A DNA stretch of 7,764 nucleotides from an uncultured Lachnospiraceae bacterium (GTDB taxonomy: Bacteria > Bacillota_A > Clostridia > Lachnospirales > Lachnospiraceae). The position numbers and the translations under genes are program-made. Shown in pieces: positions 1 through 6,258 of this stretch. The stretch's first letter is position 1. Each line of letters starts with the position of its first letter. The notes under the pieces were generated by a model. That model was not told where the DNA came from. It did not search any database and was given only the letters and a program-made list of their open reading frames with translations. The DNA is taken from the NCBI GenBank assembly GCA_900555005.1, contig USJM01000079.1, forward strand, positions 1-7,764, in the 5' to 3' direction.

Positions 1-642
1 AGCCACAGACAGAATACCGAGAAGATCGAGAATGCTTCCCTGAGTTATATTGAGCCGTCGGCGTCCTCCGCCTGTGAGATGATCGCCGAGATTCTCCAGT
101 ATTTCGAAGAGAATGTCCGGCTCAGGAGCCTTGAGGCAGACTGTATGTACGCCGGCATTCTCATCGATACCAACAATTTTGTAGCCAAGACAGGAGCCCG
201 GACATTCGAGGCGGCTGCTTATCTGAGAAGAAGCGGTGCGGATATCACAAGAGTCCGGAAACTGCTTCGGGATGACATGGACAGCTATAAGGCGCGGGCC
301 GAGGCGGTCCGGAATGCGGAGATCTATATGGGCGCCTATGCCATCTCGATCCTTCCGCCGGAAGGGCTGAAGAGCCCGAATGTTGTCGGCGCGCAGGCGG
401 CGAATGAACTGCTGAACATTGTCGGTGTCAGGGCTTCATTTGTCCTGACTGACTATGAGAATGAGATCTTTATCAGCGCCCGTTCGATTGATGAGGCGAA
501 TGTCCAGCTCGTCATGGAAAAGCTTGGCGGCGGGGGGCATATCAGCATGGCAGGGGCCCAGCTGAAGGGGATGAAGATTGAAGAGGCACGGGATAAACTG
601 AAGGAAGTCCTGAAACAGATGACAGATGAGAAGCTGATCTGA
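1..642 (+). CDS. gdpP: Cyclic-di-AMP phosphodiesterase GdpP, C-terminal part (DHH/DHHA1 domains), 5' truncated by window edge
   Basis: The reading frame is open from base 1 and ends at TGA 640-642, giving the last 213 residues of a protein that is about 650 residues long in the family. GdpP is a membrane protein that hydrolyses c-di-AMP to pApA through a cytosolic DHH-DHHA1 phosphodiesterase; the membrane, PAS and GGDEF-like parts would lie upstream of the window. The first visible residues are SHRQN, the end of the DHH motif, followed by the family signature LSYIEP-ASSACEM. A metal-binding Asp sits in GILIDTNNF (visible residue 56). The DHHA1 substrate motif GGGGH-x3-AGAQ is at visible residues 176-187. 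The residue that should be the first His of DHH is Ser here. It is followed 33 nt later by rplI, the arrangement seen in Bacillus (yybT-rplI-dnaC), so cotranscription is likely. The family is secure; the DHH deviation is commented on separately. Confidence 0.93.
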   Translation, partial: SHRQNTEKIENASLSYIEPSASSACEMIAEILQYFEENVRLRSLEADCMYAGILIDTNNFVAKTGARTFEAAAYLRRSGADITRVRKLLRDDMDSYKARAEAVRNAEIYMGAYAISILPPEGLKSPNVVGAQAANELLNIVGVRASFVLTDYENEIFISARSIDEANVQLVMEKLGGGGHISMAGAQLKGMKIEEARDKLKEVLKQMTDEKLI

Positions 643-664
643 CCGTGCAGAGATACAGAGAGAT

Positions 665-669
665 GGAGG
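665..669 (+). promoter_or_regulatory. Strong ribosome binding site of rplI
   Basis: GGAGG lies 6 nt before the ATG at 676. It fixes the L9 start, which also matches the conserved N-terminus MKVILLEDV. Confidence 0.85.
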
Positions 670-675
670 AGAATT

Positions 676-1122
676 ATGAAGGTCATTTTGCTGGAAGATG
701 TGAAGAAGGTTGGAAAAAAGGGGGAGATCGTCGAGGTCTCTGACGCATATGCAAGGAACGTTCTGATCCGGAAAAACCAGGGTGTGGAGGCAACCAGCGC
801 GAATCTCAATACACTGAAGCTGAAGAAAGCCAATGACGAAAAGGTTGCGGCAGAGAACCTGGCGGAGGCAGAAGCGCTGAAGAAGGAGATCGAGCAGAAG
901 GCAGTGCTGCTCAAGGTCAAGACAGGGGAAGGCGGAAAGCTGTTCGGTTCGATTTCGAACGGACAGATTGCGGACGCGATGAAGGAGCAGCTCGGAATTG
1001 AGATCGACCGCAGGAAGATTGTGATTGATGCGCCGATCAGGAACACAGGCGAGATGGCTGTCGATGTCAAGCTTCATCCGCAGGTGAAAGCGGAACTGAA
1101 AGTCAAGGTGGAAGCGCTCTGA
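676..1122 (+). CDS. rplI: 50S ribosomal protein L9
   Basis: The 148-residue product has the usual length for bacterial L9, a two-domain protein that binds 23S rRNA near the L1 stalk and helps maintain reading-frame fidelity. Residues 1-50 form the conserved rRNA-binding N-domain, with GKKGEIVEVSDAYARN as its hallmark. A long charged connecting helix, rich in Ala, Glu and Lys, covers roughly residues 50-75. The C-domain follows with KLFGSISNGQIADAMKEQ and a GIEIDRRKI strand-turn. A consensus ribosome binding site precedes the ATG by 6 nt. The stop codon TGA shares its A with the ATG of dnaB, so translation of the two genes is likely coupled. Nothing is unusual except NVLIRKNQG, where the family commonly has NFLIPKG. 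Confidence 0.97.
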   Translation: MKVILLEDVKKVGKKGEIVEVSDAYARNVLIRKNQGVEATSANLNTLKLKKANDEKVAAENLAEAEALKKEIEQKAVLLKVKTGEGGKLFGSISNGQIADAMKEQLGIEIDRRKIVIDAPIRNTGEMAVDVKLHPQVKAELKVKVEAL

Positions 1123-2474
1123 TGCCGGATGAGGAACTGATCAAAAGAATACTTCCTCATGACCAGGCGGCGGAATCATCGGTCATCGGATCCATGATGA
1201 TGGACCCTGAGGCCATCTCCGTGGCACAGAAGTATCTGAGTCCGGACGATTTCTATCAGAAGTCCTTCGCTCTGCTGTTTTCAGCCATCGTCTCTCTGGA
1301 TAATGAAGGCCAGCCGGTCGACAGCGTGACAATCCAGAACAGGCTCAGGGAAATGGACGCGCCGGAGAATATCGCGACGGACAGTTATCTGGCGCAGCTT
1401 GTCACAGCGGTTCCGACTTCGACGAATATCGAATATTATGCGAAGATCGTAGCGGACAAGTCCAGGCTCCGGACGATGATCCGGACGATGGAGTCTCTGA
1501 CGAACAGCTGTTATCTGAACCGGGAGAGTGTCCAGGCGCTGATGGCGGAGACAGAGGAGAAGATGTTCCGGGTCCTTCAGACGAAGGAAAGCCAGGACTA
1601 TGTGCCGATCCAGGATGTGGTGATGGAGGAGATTTCAAAGATCTCCGCGGCGGCACGGCAGAATTCCAGTGTCACGGGGCTTTCGACAGGCTTCGCGGAT
1701 CTGGATTTCAAGACATCCGGTTTCCAGCCGTCCGACCTGATCCTCATCGCCGCAAGGCCGTCGATGGGGAAAACAGCATTTGCCCTGAACATCGGGGATT
1801 ATATGGCGATCCACCAGCATAAGAATGTCGCGATCTTCAGTCTGGAGATGTCAAAGGGCCAGCTTGTCCGCCGCCTGTTTGCGCAGGAGGCCAATATTGA
1901 TGCCCAGAAGCTGAGAAATGGAAATCTGGCAAGCACCGAATGGGACAGTCTGATTGCCGGCGCGGATATGATCGGCAAGTCCGGGCTGATCATTGATGAC
2001 ACGCCTGGCATCACGGTACCGGAGATGCGAAGCAAGTGCCGGAGATACAAGCTTGAACAGGGGCTTGATATCATTATCATTGATTACCTGCAGCTGATGA
2101 GCGGTTCATCGAAGCGCAGCAGCGATTCCAGGCAGCAGGAAATTTCAGAAATCTCGAGATCCCTCAAGGGACTGGCCAGGGAGCTGAATGTTCCGGTCGT
2201 CGCGCTTTCGCAGCTCTCCCGTGCTGTCGAACAGAGACCGGATCACAGGCCGGTGCTCTCCGACCTCCGGGAGTCCGGCGCCATCGAGCAGGATGCCGAT
2301 GTCGTCATGTTCCTTTACAGGGAAGATTACTACAAACCGGATACCGAGCGGAAGGGGATTGCGGACTGTATCATTGCCAAGCAGAGAAACGGTCCTCTGG
2401 GAGATGTGGAGCTGGCCTGGCTGCCGGAGTACACGAAGTTCGCCTCGATCGAGCGGAGCATGCCGCAGGTGTAA
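1122..2474 (+). CDS. dnaB: Replicative DNA helicase DnaB
   Basis: The 450-residue protein has the normal length and architecture of the hexameric 5'-3' replicative helicase that unwinds DNA at the fork and binds primase (named DnaC in Bacillus subtilis). The N-terminal domain starts at residue 10 with LPHDQAAESSVIGSMM and extends to about 150, followed by a linker. The RecA-like domain carries Walker A ARPSMGKT at 211-218, the catalytic Glu in SLEMS at 242, and Walker B IIIIDYLQL with Asp at 321. It also has the motif SQLSRAVEQR at 363-372, DLRESGAIEQDAD at 381-393, and a KQRNG arginine-finger segment at 420-424. No intein interrupts it. The ATG overlaps the rplI stop codon by one base, and a weak Shine-Dalgarno (AAGGTGG) lies inside rplI 10 nt upstream, consistent with translational coupling. 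mtnA follows after 54 nt. Confidence 0.97.
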   Translation: MPDEELIKRILPHDQAAESSVIGSMMMDPEAISVAQKYLSPDDFYQKSFALLFSAIVSLDNEGQPVDSVTIQNRLREMDAPENIATDSYLAQLVTAVPTSTNIEYYAKIVADKSRLRTMIRTMESLTNSCYLNRESVQALMAETEEKMFRVLQTKESQDYVPIQDVVMEEISKISAAARQNSSVTGLSTGFADLDFKTSGFQPSDLILIAARPSMGKTAFALNIGDYMAIHQHKNVAIFSLEMSKGQLVRRLFAQEANIDAQKLRNGNLASTEWDSLIAGADMIGKSGLIIDDTPGITVPEMRSKCRRYKLEQGLDIIIIDYLQLMSGSSKRSSDSRQQEISEISRSLKGLARELNVPVVALSQLSRAVEQRPDHRPVLSDLRESGAIEQDADVVMFLYREDYYKPDTERKGIADCIIAKQRNGPLGDVELAWLPEYTKFASIERSMPQV

Positions 2475-2513
2475 GATTGGGGATACAGAATCGGCACAGG
2501 AACGAAAGAGATC

Positions 2514-2518
2514 AGGAG
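2514..2518 (+). promoter_or_regulatory. Ribosome binding site of mtnA
   Basis: AGGAG lies 10 nt upstream of the ATG at 2529, in the 54-nt gap after dnaB. No promoter or terminator is evident in the gap, so mtnA is probably read from the upstream operon. Confidence 0.6.
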
Positions 2519-2528
2519 ACCAGAAAAC

Positions 2529-3632
2529 ATGAACAATGCGAGTGTAGAGGAATTTTTTGACAAGGTGCTGACCGTCAGGCTGACGCCGGACAGACAGGCA
2601 CTGGATATCATTGACCAGACGCTTCTGCCGGCGACGGTGAAAAGAATCAATCTCCGCACGAAGGAAGAGATCTGGGAAGCCATCAAGAAACTCAGAGTCC
2701 GCGGAGCACCGGCGATCGGGGTAAGCGCCGCATATGGCATGGCTGTCCTGTCCTCCAGAAGCCAGGCAGCGGATTTTGACTCATTTTACAGTGAATTCAA
2801 AGCCAACAAGGAATACCTTGCCTCCTCCAGGCCGACTGCTGTCAATCTATTCTGGGCGTTGAACCGGATGGAGAAGACGCTGCTGGACAATCGGACGAAG
2901 AGCATTCCGGAGATTCAGGAGATCCTCTACCGGGAGGCCGACAGAATTCAGGCGGAGGATATCCAGATCAGCCGGAATATCGGTGAGATCGGGTTCGGCC
3001 TGCTGAAGGATCTGAAAAAAGAAGGGCGTCCGGTCGGGATCGAGACGCACTGCAATGCCGGAACGCTGGCAACTGCCAAGTATGGAACGGCGACCGCTCC
3101 GATGTACATTGCGCTGGAGCATGGCTGGAAGGGAACAGACATGCATGTCTACTGTGACGAGACCAGGCCGCTGCTTCAGGGCGCCAGGCTCACGTCGTTC
3201 GAGGTTGCGTCGGCAGGCATCACCACGACCGTCCAGTGCGACAACATGGCCTCCAGCCTGATGAGAGCCGGGCTGATCGACATCATCTTTGTAGGCTGCG
3301 ACCGCGTCGCGAGAAACGGTGATTTTGCGAACAAGATCGGGACATCCGGGCTTGCCATCATTGCAAAGCATTACGGGATCCCGTTCTACGTCTGCGCGCC
3401 GTCCTCGACGATTGATATGGAAACACCGTCCGGCAGCCAGATTCCGATCGAAATGCGCGATCCGGATGAGGTCACGGAGATGTGGTATCAGGAGCGGATG
3501 GCGCCGGAGAATGTGGAGGTGTATAATCCGGCGTTTGATGTCACAGACCACTCCCTGATTACGGGAATGATTACAGAGAAGGGACTGTGCACAGCGCCGT
3601 TTGAGGATGCCTTCCGGAAAATCGGACTGTGA
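2529..3632 (+). CDS. mtnA: MtnA-family S-methyl-5-thioribose-1-phosphate isomerase (or 5-deoxyribose-1-phosphate isomerase)
   Basis: The 367-residue protein has the normal length for MtnA, an eIF2B-alpha-like aldose-ketose isomerase. MtnA converts methylthioribose-1-phosphate to methylthioribulose-1-phosphate in methionine salvage. Visible signatures are KLRVRGAPAIGVSAAYG (54-70), RPTAVNLFWALNRM (101-114), THCNAGTLAT with the catalytic Cys175, CDETRPLLQGARLTSFE (209-225), and GCDRVARNGDFANKIGT with the catalytic Asp258. APSSTID and a C-terminal NPAFDVT complete the fold. All key residues are present. No mtnK, mtnB or other salvage gene lies in the window. Related enzymes act on 5-deoxyribose-1-phosphate in radical-SAM by-product salvage, so the physiological substrate cannot be fixed from sequence. 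Its position after dnaB suggests cotranscription with replication and translation genes rather than sulfur-regulated expression; no SAM riboswitch is visible upstream. Confidence 0.9.
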   Translation: MNNASVEEFFDKVLTVRLTPDRQALDIIDQTLLPATVKRINLRTKEEIWEAIKKLRVRGAPAIGVSAAYGMAVLSSRSQAADFDSFYSEFKANKEYLASSRPTAVNLFWALNRMEKTLLDNRTKSIPEIQEILYREADRIQAEDIQISRNIGEIGFGLLKDLKKEGRPVGIETHCNAGTLATAKYGTATAPMYIALEHGWKGTDMHVYCDETRPLLQGARLTSFEVASAGITTTVQCDNMASSLMRAGLIDIIFVGCDRVARNGDFANKIGTSGLAIIAKHYGIPFYVCAPSSTIDMETPSGSQIPIEMRDPDEVTEMWYQERMAPENVEVYNPAFDVTDHSLITGMITEKGLCTAPFEDAFRKIGL

Positions 3633-3663
3633 GAGAAAAAACGCTGTATCACGTACAGGATTT

Positions 3664-3727
3664 GCAGAATGGGTCGGGTGCACAGGCACCCGGCCCATTC
3701 TGCGTCTGGCGCGCAAGGCGTGCTTTT
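3664..3727 (+). terminator. Long GC-rich hairpin plus small hairpin with short U tract after mtnA
   Basis: Bases 3664-3681 pair with 3686-3703 over 18 bp with a single G-U wobble (3674 with 3693) and a 4-nt loop (ACAG). No U tract follows this stem directly. Six bases later a second stem, 3709-3714 with 3718-3723, is followed by TTTT at 3724-3727. The pair probably ends the gdpP-rplI-dnaB-mtnA operon or protects its 3' end; the exact termination point is uncertain. Confidence 0.6.
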
Positions 3728-3747
3728 CCGGGAGGCTTCTGCATAAA

Positions 3748-3764
3748 TGTTACAATATTGTTAA
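3748..3764 (+). promoter_or_regulatory. WalR (YycF) box upstream of the NlpC/P60 gene
   Basis: TGTTAC-N5-TGTTAA matches the WalR consensus TGTWAH-N5-TGTWAH at all defined positions. It ends 18 nt upstream of the -35 element, a normal place for an activator. Half-site-like sequences also occur at 3803-3808 (over the -10) and 3826-3842 (TGTAAC-N5-CGTAAT, one mismatch). WalRK is known to activate NlpC/P60 D,L-endopeptidases in B. subtilis, so the downstream gene fits the regulon. Assignment to WalR is an inference. Confidence 0.55.
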
Positions 3765-3782
3765 AAAATAAGGCCTGAAATC

Positions 3783-3811
3783 TTGACAATGCTCCCCAAG
3801 GATGTTAACAT
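3783..3811 (+). promoter_or_regulatory. Sigma-A-type promoter of the NlpC/P60 gene
   Basis: A perfect -35 TTGACA (3783-3788) and a -10 TAACAT (3806-3811, four of six consensus bases) are separated by 17 nt. The expected start point is near 3818, which leaves a leader of about 72 nt before the ATG at 3890. Confidence 0.75.
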
Positions 3812-3874
3812 AGCGACAGTTGATTTGTAACATATCCGTAATATTTGAAAAAAATCCGAAAGAATATGGGAATC

Positions 3875-3881
3875 AAGGGGG
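3875..3881 (+). promoter_or_regulatory. Ribosome binding site that decides the start of the wall hydrolase gene
   Basis: AAGGGGG is 8 nt before the ATG at 3890. The in-frame TTG (3845) and ATG (3866) upstream have no comparable ribosome binding site, and starting at 3890 also gives a canonical signal peptide. Confidence 0.65.
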
Positions 3882-3889
3882 CATGGCCA

Positions 3890-5710
3890 ATGAATAAGGC
3901 AATGGCAAAAGCAGTAGCGTTCTGTCTGGCGGCAGGGCTTACCTTCACTGGTACAGGAGCGGCGGTATATGCTGGCGGAGATGTGGCGCTGGTAGGAGTC
4001 GGGACGCTGGCAGATGCAGGGAACCAGAAGAAGACAGAGTCGGAAGCTCAGATCGAAGCACCGCAGACCGAAGCGCCGCAGACCGAAGCACCGCAGACCG
4101 AAGCGGCTCAGACCGAAACACAGGCCCAGTCGGAGACAGCTCCACAGACGGAAGTCGACAAGAGCATGGTGGGAACGACAGGCTTTGCGCTTTGCGATGG
4201 CCAGATCAATGTCCGTGCATCCGGGGATACGGATGGCGAGATTGTCGGTGTCCTGAATAATAAGAATGCTGTTCAGATCGAGGATGTTGACGAGAATGGC
4301 TGGTACAAGATCAAGTCCGGCAATGTTGAGGGGTATGTGGCAGGACAGTATATTGCCACCGGGTCGGACGCACAGCAGATCGCAGCAACGTCCGGATATA
4401 CAACCGCGGAGGTTGGGGCGAAGGTGCTGAATGTTCGCGCTGACAAGAGCACAGATTCAGATATTGTTGCGACAGCGACTCAGTCCGATTCCCTTGAGGT
4501 TGTCCAGGATGATGGCGACTGGCTTAAAGTCTGCATCGACCATGACACCTATGGATGGGTTTCCGCGGACTATGTCTATGCGAGTACGGCATACAGCTCC
4601 GGAATGACTGTATCGGAAGAATCTGAGAGTACGGCACAGAGCGAGGCGCAGGCAGCCGCAGCAGACAGCCAGGCGTCGCATGAGGGAACAGACGCGGCAG
4701 AGACGGTATCAACCGACGCGGCACCTTCCGAGACGGTGCCGGCTGACACTTCCTCTGATCCATCTGCTTCAGCCGATGACAGCTCTTCAGATGTGACATA
4801 TACGGATACAAGCACAGCCTCGAATTCCGAGTCTGATGCCCTGTATCAGGCGTACCTTGCGGCACAGGATGCGGCAATGCACCCGGTCAGCGAGGAAGAC
4901 GCAAAACAGAAAGCGGATGCAGCGGTCAGCGCATACCAGGCGTATCTCCAGTCGCTTGGCGTTTCAGCCGGGACCTCCCAGGCGACAGACAGCCAGGCGT
5001 CACAGAGCGCGGATACTTCCAGCCAGCCGGCTGAAACAGCGGTATCCTCGGTCGGGACCGATGCAGATGCTCTCTATCAGGCATACCTGCAGGCGCAGGA
5101 TGCAGCCAATCATCCGACGGATGAGGCAGACGCGCAGGCAAAGGCGGATGCGGCGATTGCGGCTTATCAGGCATATCTGAATGCCATCGGAAGTGGAAGC
5201 ACATCGTCTCAGACACAGGAGACCACCGCTGAGACAACAGCGCCGGAAACCTCCGCGTCGGAGACGACTGCCGAGACATCGGCGCCGGAGACTTCCGCAC
5301 CGGAGACGAGTGCTGAGACATCAGCGCCGGAGACAGAAGCGCAGCAGACCTCTTCTCTGGGAGCTCAGATCGCGGCATATGCGACACAGTTTGTCGGCAA
5401 TCCGTATGTGTACGGCGGGGCAAGTCTGACCGGTGGTGCGGACTGCTCTGGGTTTACGATGGCAGTCTTCAGCCACTTCGGTATCAGCCTTCCGCACAAC
5501 GCGGCGGCTCAGTCCGGATGCGGAACGCAGGTATCGCTTTCTGACATCCAGCCGGGGGACCTGCTCTTCTATGACAACGGCGGCGGAATCGGACATGTCA
5601 CAATCTATATCGGAAACGGCCAGGTCTGCCACGCATCGAATGAGAGAACGGGTATCACCATCTCCTCGATCAGCTACCGCAATCCGGTATGCGCAGTCAG
5701 AGCATGGTAA
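3890..5710 (+). CDS. Secreted SH3b and NlpC/P60 cell-wall hydrolase
   Basis: From the ATG at 3890 the product is 606 residues; an upstream TTG at 3845 would add 15. Residues 1-28 are a signal peptide (MNKAMAKA, then a hydrophobic core, cleavage likely after VYA). A Glu/Gln/Thr/Pro-rich segment follows with four EAPQT-like repeats (56-75). SH3b domain 1 is at about 95-157 (INVRASGDTDGEIVGVL to GYVAGQYI) and SH3b domain 2 at about 173-232 (LNVRADKSTDSDIVATA to GWVSADYVY). A disordered Ala/Ser/Thr/Glu linker carries two 42-residue YQAYL repeats (316-357, 393-434) and a PETSA stretch. The NlpC/P60 domain (490-606) has catalytic Cys519 in ADCSGF, His569 in GIGHVTIYIG and His581 in CHASN. Such enzymes usually cut the D-Glu to diamino acid bond in stem peptides outside the membrane. 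No sortase motif is present, so wall retention would rely on the SH3b domains. It is a single-gene unit with its own promoter and terminator. Confidence 0.92.
   Translation: MNKAMAKAVAFCLAAGLTFTGTGAAVYAGGDVALVGVGTLADAGNQKKTESEAQIEAPQTEAPQTEAPQTEAAQTETQAQSETAPQTEVDKSMVGTTGFALCDGQINVRASGDTDGEIVGVLNNKNAVQIEDVDENGWYKIKSGNVEGYVAGQYIATGSDAQQIAATSGYTTAEVGAKVLNVRADKSTDSDIVATATQSDSLEVVQDDGDWLKVCIDHDTYGWVSADYVYASTAYSSGMTVSEESESTAQSEAQAAAADSQASHEGTDAAETVSTDAAPSETVPADTSSDPSASADDSSSDVTYTDTSTASNSESDALYQAYLAAQDAAMHPVSEEDAKQKADAAVSAYQAYLQSLGVSAGTSQATDSQASQSADTSSQPAETAVSSVGTDADALYQAYLQAQDAANHPTDEADAQAKADAAIAAYQAYLNAIGSGSTSSQTQETTAETTAPETSASETTAETSAPETSAPETSAETSAPETEAQQTSSLGAQIAAYATQFVGNPYVYGGASLTGGADCSGFTMAVFSHFGISLPHNAAAQSGCGTQVSLSDIQPGDLLFYDNGGGIGHVTIYIGNGQVCHASNERTGITISSISYRNPVCAVRAW
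4055..4114 (+). repeat. Four tandem 15-nt repeats coding EAPQT
   Basis: Four in-frame copies of a 15-nt unit, GAAGCACCGCAGACC with small changes, encode EAPQT three times and then EAAQT. They lie in the linker between the signal peptide and the first SH3b domain. Length variation by replication slippage is plausible here. Confidence 0.85.
4835..5191 (+). repeat. Two copies of a 42-residue YQAYL repeat module
   Basis: Residues coded by 4835-4960 and 5066-5191 align without gaps, with 30 of 42 identical by my count. Each unit starts DALYQAYL, contains QDAA-x-HP, then DA and KADAA, and ends AYQAYL-x2-(L/I)G, so each copy also has YQAYL at both ends. The unit looks helical. The copies are separated by a Ser/Thr/Gln/Ala-rich spacer. 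I do not recognise a named domain. Confidence 0.8.
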
Positions 5711-5731
5711 GCAGATAGTTTGAATACTGGG

Positions 5732-5766
5732 AAAAGGATTCTCGCAATCGTGAGAATCCTTTTTTT
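5732..5766 (+). terminator. Intrinsic terminator of the NlpC/P60 gene
   Basis: Arms 5732-5743 and 5752-5763 are perfectly complementary over 12 bp (AAAAGGATTCTC), extended inward by a G-U and a C-G pair around a 4-nt loop. The T run 5760-5766 follows. It starts 22 nt after the stop codon. Confidence 0.93.
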
Positions 5767-5969
5767 CGGAGCGCGGGCGGACGGGGCCTTCGGCAAAGCA
5801 GTCAACCGAGTAAGAATGAACAGCTTTGAAAGAATGCACAGCATTGGGAGACGAAACGTTTCAGAGGCGCAAGGACACCGCCCGACAAAAAAGAGCGGCA
5901 AAATATATAGATCGATAATAATATCAGACAACACATGAAATATAACGATAAAGTTGAACAGAATACCCC
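5767..5969 (+). other. Non-coding stretch without recognised features
   Basis: These 203 bp between the hydrolase terminator and the tRNA promoter hold no gene I can support. Small frames on both strands lack ribosome binding sites and family resemblance. The composition changes from GC-rich (5767-5800) to AT-rich (after about 5890). A 10-nt palindrome GAAACGTTTC at 5853-5862 is too short to call an operator. Confidence 0.5.
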
Positions 5970-5998
5970 TTGCATTCTTCCGGATTGAGGCATATAAT
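5970..5998 (+). promoter_or_regulatory. Sigma-A promoter of the tRNA-Lys gene
   Basis: -35 TTGCAT (5970-5975) and a perfect -10 TATAAT (5993-5998) are separated by 17 nt. Transcription should begin near 6005, about 42 nt upstream of the mature tRNA 5' end. Confidence 0.8.
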
Positions 5999-6046
5999 TC
6001 TTTTTGTGCTTCGGAAGAGAAAACACCGAGCCGCCAAAAAGAATAA

Positions 6047-6119
6047 GCGCTTTTAGCTCAGTTGGTAGAGCACCTGACTCTTAATCAGGGTGTCCAGGGT
6101 TCGAGCCCCTGAAGGCGCA
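6047..6119 (+). tRNA. tRNA-Lys (anticodon CTT)
   Basis: The sequence folds as a full cloverleaf. The acceptor stem GCGCTTT (6047-6053) pairs with AAGGCGC (6112-6118) with one G-U pair. The D arm is GCTC/GAGC with the AGTTGGTA loop. The anticodon stem CCTGA/TCAGG encloses the loop CTCTTAA with anticodon CTT at 6080-6082. The variable loop has five bases, and the T stem CAGGG/CCCTG encloses TTCGAGC. Discriminator base A is at 6119. The anticodon reads AAG lysine codons. The CCA end is not encoded, so it must be added by tRNA nucleotidyltransferase. The gene has its own promoter and terminator and is a single-tRNA unit. Confidence 0.97.
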
Positions 6120-6124
6120 TTGGA

Positions 6125-6167
6125 AAGCACCGATTCTACGAGCATTCGCTCTGGGGTTGGTGTTTTT
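6125..6167 (+). terminator. Intrinsic terminator of the tRNA-Lys gene
   Basis: Bases 6125-6138 pair with 6152-6165 through Watson-Crick and several G-U pairs. The stem is capped by the inner stem GAGC-ATTC-GCTC (6140-6151) and runs into TTTTT at 6163-6167. It begins 6 nt after the tRNA. Confidence 0.75.
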
Positions 6168-6178
6168 ATTATGCGCGT

Positions 6179-6211
6179 AAAAAACCGTCCCCGTTTTTCT
6201 CGCGAACGGTT
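6179..6211 (-). terminator. Probable terminator of the minus-strand phospholipase C-like gene
   Basis: On the minus strand AACCGT (6211-6206) can pair with ACGGTT (6188-6183), followed by a T run down to 6179. The stem is only 6 bp with a 17-nt loop, so the call is moderate. It lies 48 nt downstream of the stop codon and faces the tRNA terminator. Confidence 0.45.
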
Positions 6212-6258
6212 GCCTGCTGCAGCATCTGGAAGGAAGTTTGGCCAAGCCCACGCCTGCA

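Noticed and set aside
436..1077. Long minus-strand frames (213 and 205 codons) across gdpP and rplI
   Set aside because: They are antisense shadows of two well-conserved plus-strand genes.
3845..3889. TTG start at 3845 or ATG at 3866 for the wall hydrolase
   Set aside because: Neither has a good Shine-Dalgarno; the ATG at 3890 has AAGGGGG 8 nt upstream and gives a standard signal peptide.
4055..4114. Tandem 15-nt repeats as a possible CRISPR or iteron array
   Set aside because: The units are contiguous, in frame, and encode EAPQT inside a secreted protein linker; there are no spacers.
4014..5429. Arg-rich plus-strand frames (4014-4256, 4836-5180, 5181-5429) inside the wall hydrolase
   Set aside because: They are out-of-frame readings of the repetitive Ala/Thr/Glu linker DNA.
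5853..5862. Palindrome GAAACGTTTC resembling the core of LacI-family operators
   Set aside because: A 10-nt palindrome is expected several times by chance in 7.7 kb, and no regulated gene or promoter is attached to it.
5720..5938. 72-codon plus-strand frame after the NlpC/P60 gene
   Set aside because: It starts before and runs through the intrinsic terminator and has no ribosome binding site or recognisable protein.
5802..6026. 74-codon hydrophobic minus-strand frame
   Set aside because: Its hydrophobic run comes from AT-rich DNA; it overlaps the tRNA promoter and lacks a convincing start signal.
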